45,200 nt of DNA. It comes from a bacterium. GTDB taxonomy: Bacteria > UBP15 > UBA6099 > JAJRTR01. The stretch's first letter is position 1. Every line of letters starts with the position of its first letter. Location: positions 1 to 45,200 of the forward strand of contig JAJRTR010000153.1 in the NCBI GenBank assembly GCA_024278215.1, in the 5' to 3' direction. A program made the position numbers and the translations under genes. Positions 44,601 to 45,200 of this stretch are shown piece after piece. Below the pieces are notes generated by a model. That model ran no database searches and had not been told where the DNA came from. It was given only the letters and a program-made list of their open reading frames with translations.

Positions 44601-44960
44601 GGCACGCATACGATTACGGTTTCAGTTACGGATTCCGGCGGCCTGTCGGACAACGATTCTATCGAACTTGTAATAAACGCGAACACTGCGCCGACAGCGT
44701 CGATAACATCGCCCGCGGACGGGGCTTCATATACCGGTGCCGACTACATAACATTCCAGGGAAGCGCTTCCGATGCCGAGGACGACGCGCTGGGGCTCAG
44801 CTACGAATGGTCATCGAGCATCGACGGCGTTTTCAGCACATTGATAATCGCGCCGCTCGTGAACACACTTTCGGCAGGCACGCACACGATTACATTCAAA
44901 GTAACCGACAGCGGCGCCCTCACCGCGGACGACTCTATAACGCTGCATATTGCGGATTAG
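41637..44960 (+). CDS. Large repeat-rich lipoprotein: CarboxypepD_reg, PEGA, 4 Big2, 6 PKD-like domains
   Basis: This 1107-residue protein has a lipoprotein signal (LLAGCG) and a Gly-rich stretch after it. Residues about 59-110 are a carboxypeptidase-regulatory-like domain, about 136-190 a PEGA domain, and about 195-560 four Big2 Ig-like domains (WTSSDEQAATVSASGLVTSV). Six ~95-residue PKD/cadherin-like repeats follow (AGTHTITFSVTDTGNL). Each Big2 has two Cys about 10-12 residues apart. It probably forms an extended stalk on the cell surface or outer-membrane face for adhesion or polysaccharide binding. The start at 41637 follows a GGGGGA ribosome site; the longer frame from 41556 lacks one. 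Confidence 0.9.
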   Translation: MTVKKSKKLLYGISLFLLSGLVMLLAGCGGGGGGVAATTPGEGTVAGYMNALVAKTAARSADSVPAGYAPVENATVVCAGKSDTTDADGYYEIKEVPSGTQTCTATKENLTEITFSVVVVANETVVATAQDSTDTAFEPEVTGALSVSSTPTGASISIDGTTIEDTTDATLLLVPGTYSVVLSLTGYETSQAKSVTITQNATATAAFGALSPMITQIVVSPDSYAFTTVSATRQLAASCTYIDSTSGDCTSDVTWTSSDEQAATVSASGLVTSVGAGSATITASNSDGSASDTIIVSVTDTFTSITVTPSSIDDLIEGTTQTLSASCVWSISGSASCASLTWSSDDGNVVTVDAQGVVSGVGAGSATVKASSDGVESDAVSVTVIEDTLQTLSVSPSTIDSLLIGATSNLSIVCLWTSSGLAECPALTWSSGDDDIATVSASGVVTGIAVGNTNVTASANGIDSNSVAVTVVDVGTLENISVTPASITNLGINETSALSAACTFVGTGSGQCPTLTWTSADISVATVDPSGVVTGVAAGDTTVKAASGDVDSNNISVNVNTPPAASITSPADGASYAQTVDISFSGTGTDAEDTSGALTYNWTSDIDGEIAQTSDFTKYDLSAGTHTITFSVTDTGNLAASTSTTLIVTQNNAPTAQIVLPADNSTYNATTDILFTGAATDPDTGTNYLTYAWVSNIDGSLSSDAIFQTSDLSIGTHTITFSATDRGSLTDQKSITVVIEQNTEPVAGIASPTTGSSFGETASITFIGSATDAEDNQSELTYSWTSDIDGEIATDLVAVVDTLSQGDHLITFTITDTGNLTDYATITITIGANTAPTAVITSPAEGASYNQTQTITFNGLNSTDAEENALELGYLWVSNADGVIGTTGTFTLDDLSVGDHTILLTVKDSGNLADSTTVSISIGANTAPEVTISSPTDGASYNQTDNITFQCTVVDAEETIMTTYAWSSSIDGSFGGNSPLVQVSTLSTGTHTITVSVTDSGGLSDNDSIELVINANTAPTASITSPADGASYTGADYITFQGSASDAEDDALGLSYEWSSSIDGVFSTLIIAPLVNTLSAGTHTITFKVTDSGALTADDSITLHIAD

Positions 44961-45138
44961 TGTCAACTTTGTGTTGACGTATGAAATGAAAAGCGCGGTC
45001 ACCGTCCCATGCCTATTCATCTTCACCTGTGTGTGCCATGCAGTTAAAGTATTAAAATATAAGGGGCATCCGGGAATCAAGTGGGTGACCACAACATGTA
45101 GTGTAGAAAGGATAGAAAGGCGAGTTTATCGCATTCAG
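44961..45138. other. Intergenic region without visible gene
   Basis: No start codon with a ribosome site and no coding pattern stand out. The stretch lies between the repeat lipoprotein and the nested inverted repeats at the window edge. Confidence 0.4.
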
Positions 45139-45200
45139 GACGATAACTGGAGAGAAAAAGAAAGAGAGGCCCCATTGAGAGGGCCTCTCCAGTTACCGTC
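45139..45200. other. Two mutually exclusive nested inverted repeats
   Basis: The inner stem GAGAGGCCC/GGGCCTCTC (45164-45172 with 45181-45189) shares CTCTC with the outer stem GACGATAACTGGAGAG/CTCTCCAGTTACCGTC (45139-45154 with 45185-45200, one mismatch). Only one can form fully. The window ends before it is clear whether a T-run or a gene follows. Confidence 0.6.

Overview
This window reads as the chromosome of a Gram-negative, probably anaerobic and uncultured bacterium. The evidence is N-terminal lipoprotein signals, an NtrY/NtrX pair and other sigma54 activators, type IV pilus genes (pilT, pilC), a Ccm-type cytochrome c maturation operon of the rare 'System I*' kind, a TRAP-type solute-binding protein, and coding patterns like Desulfobacterota or deep-branching candidate phyla. 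The yacL-ispF-rlmB cluster and a McsA/McsB-like gene beside it recall Firmicutes gene order. I cannot name the species.

Layout. 1-5605: two two-component systems (histidine kinase plus receiver; NtrY plus NtrX). 5698-8257: a CrtC/AttH-like lipoprotein and a multi-pass membrane protein. 8254-11416: a GAF-AAA+ sigma54 activator and a membrane-anchored thioredoxin-fold protein on the minus strand, then a small acidic helical protein on the plus strand. 11435-13828: repeats, tRNA-Pro(GGG), surE and a zinc-ribbon protein. 13919-19254: housekeeping genes tpiA, rodA, a receiver, a Cys4 mini-protein, a one-domain glmU, prs and rplY. 19413-24081: a compact ccmABCDEF operon with overlapping genes. 24107-25814: an unknown protein, a ferredoxin and a receiver. 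25837-28157 (minus): yacL-ispF-rlmB, divergent from a McsA-McsB-like fusion (28351-29970). 30126-35128: SIS-domain protein, PNPOx-like protein, XRE-cupin regulator, alpha-methylacyl-CoA racemase-like protein and an orphan DctP. 35158-37083 (minus): a Kef-type antiporter. 37504-41456: a DHH phosphoesterase, pilT and pilC. 41637-44960: a 1107-residue lipoprotein built of Big2 and PKD-like repeats.

The most interesting signals are these. (1) A family of ~178-bp non-coding elements occurs as four copies plus a fragment. It has 17-bp terminal inverted repeats and a large internal hairpin, and each of the three copies with both flanks visible has a perfect 4-bp target duplication, so it behaves as a MITE. 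(2) A fused McsA-McsB protein has kinase motifs that look systematically lost (pseudokinase) and sits beside the genes that neighbour mcsAB in Firmicutes. (3) A System I* Ccm operon has a Cys-type CcmE, and the window also holds a membrane-anchored protein whose two halves look like single-cysteine relatives of CcmH and a DsbA/CcmG thioredoxin. (4) A ~29-bp palindrome family begins with TAA and supplies the stop codon of two genes, including the truncated glmU. (5) Further palindrome clusters and a 42-bp direct repeat lie upstream of tpiA and rodA.
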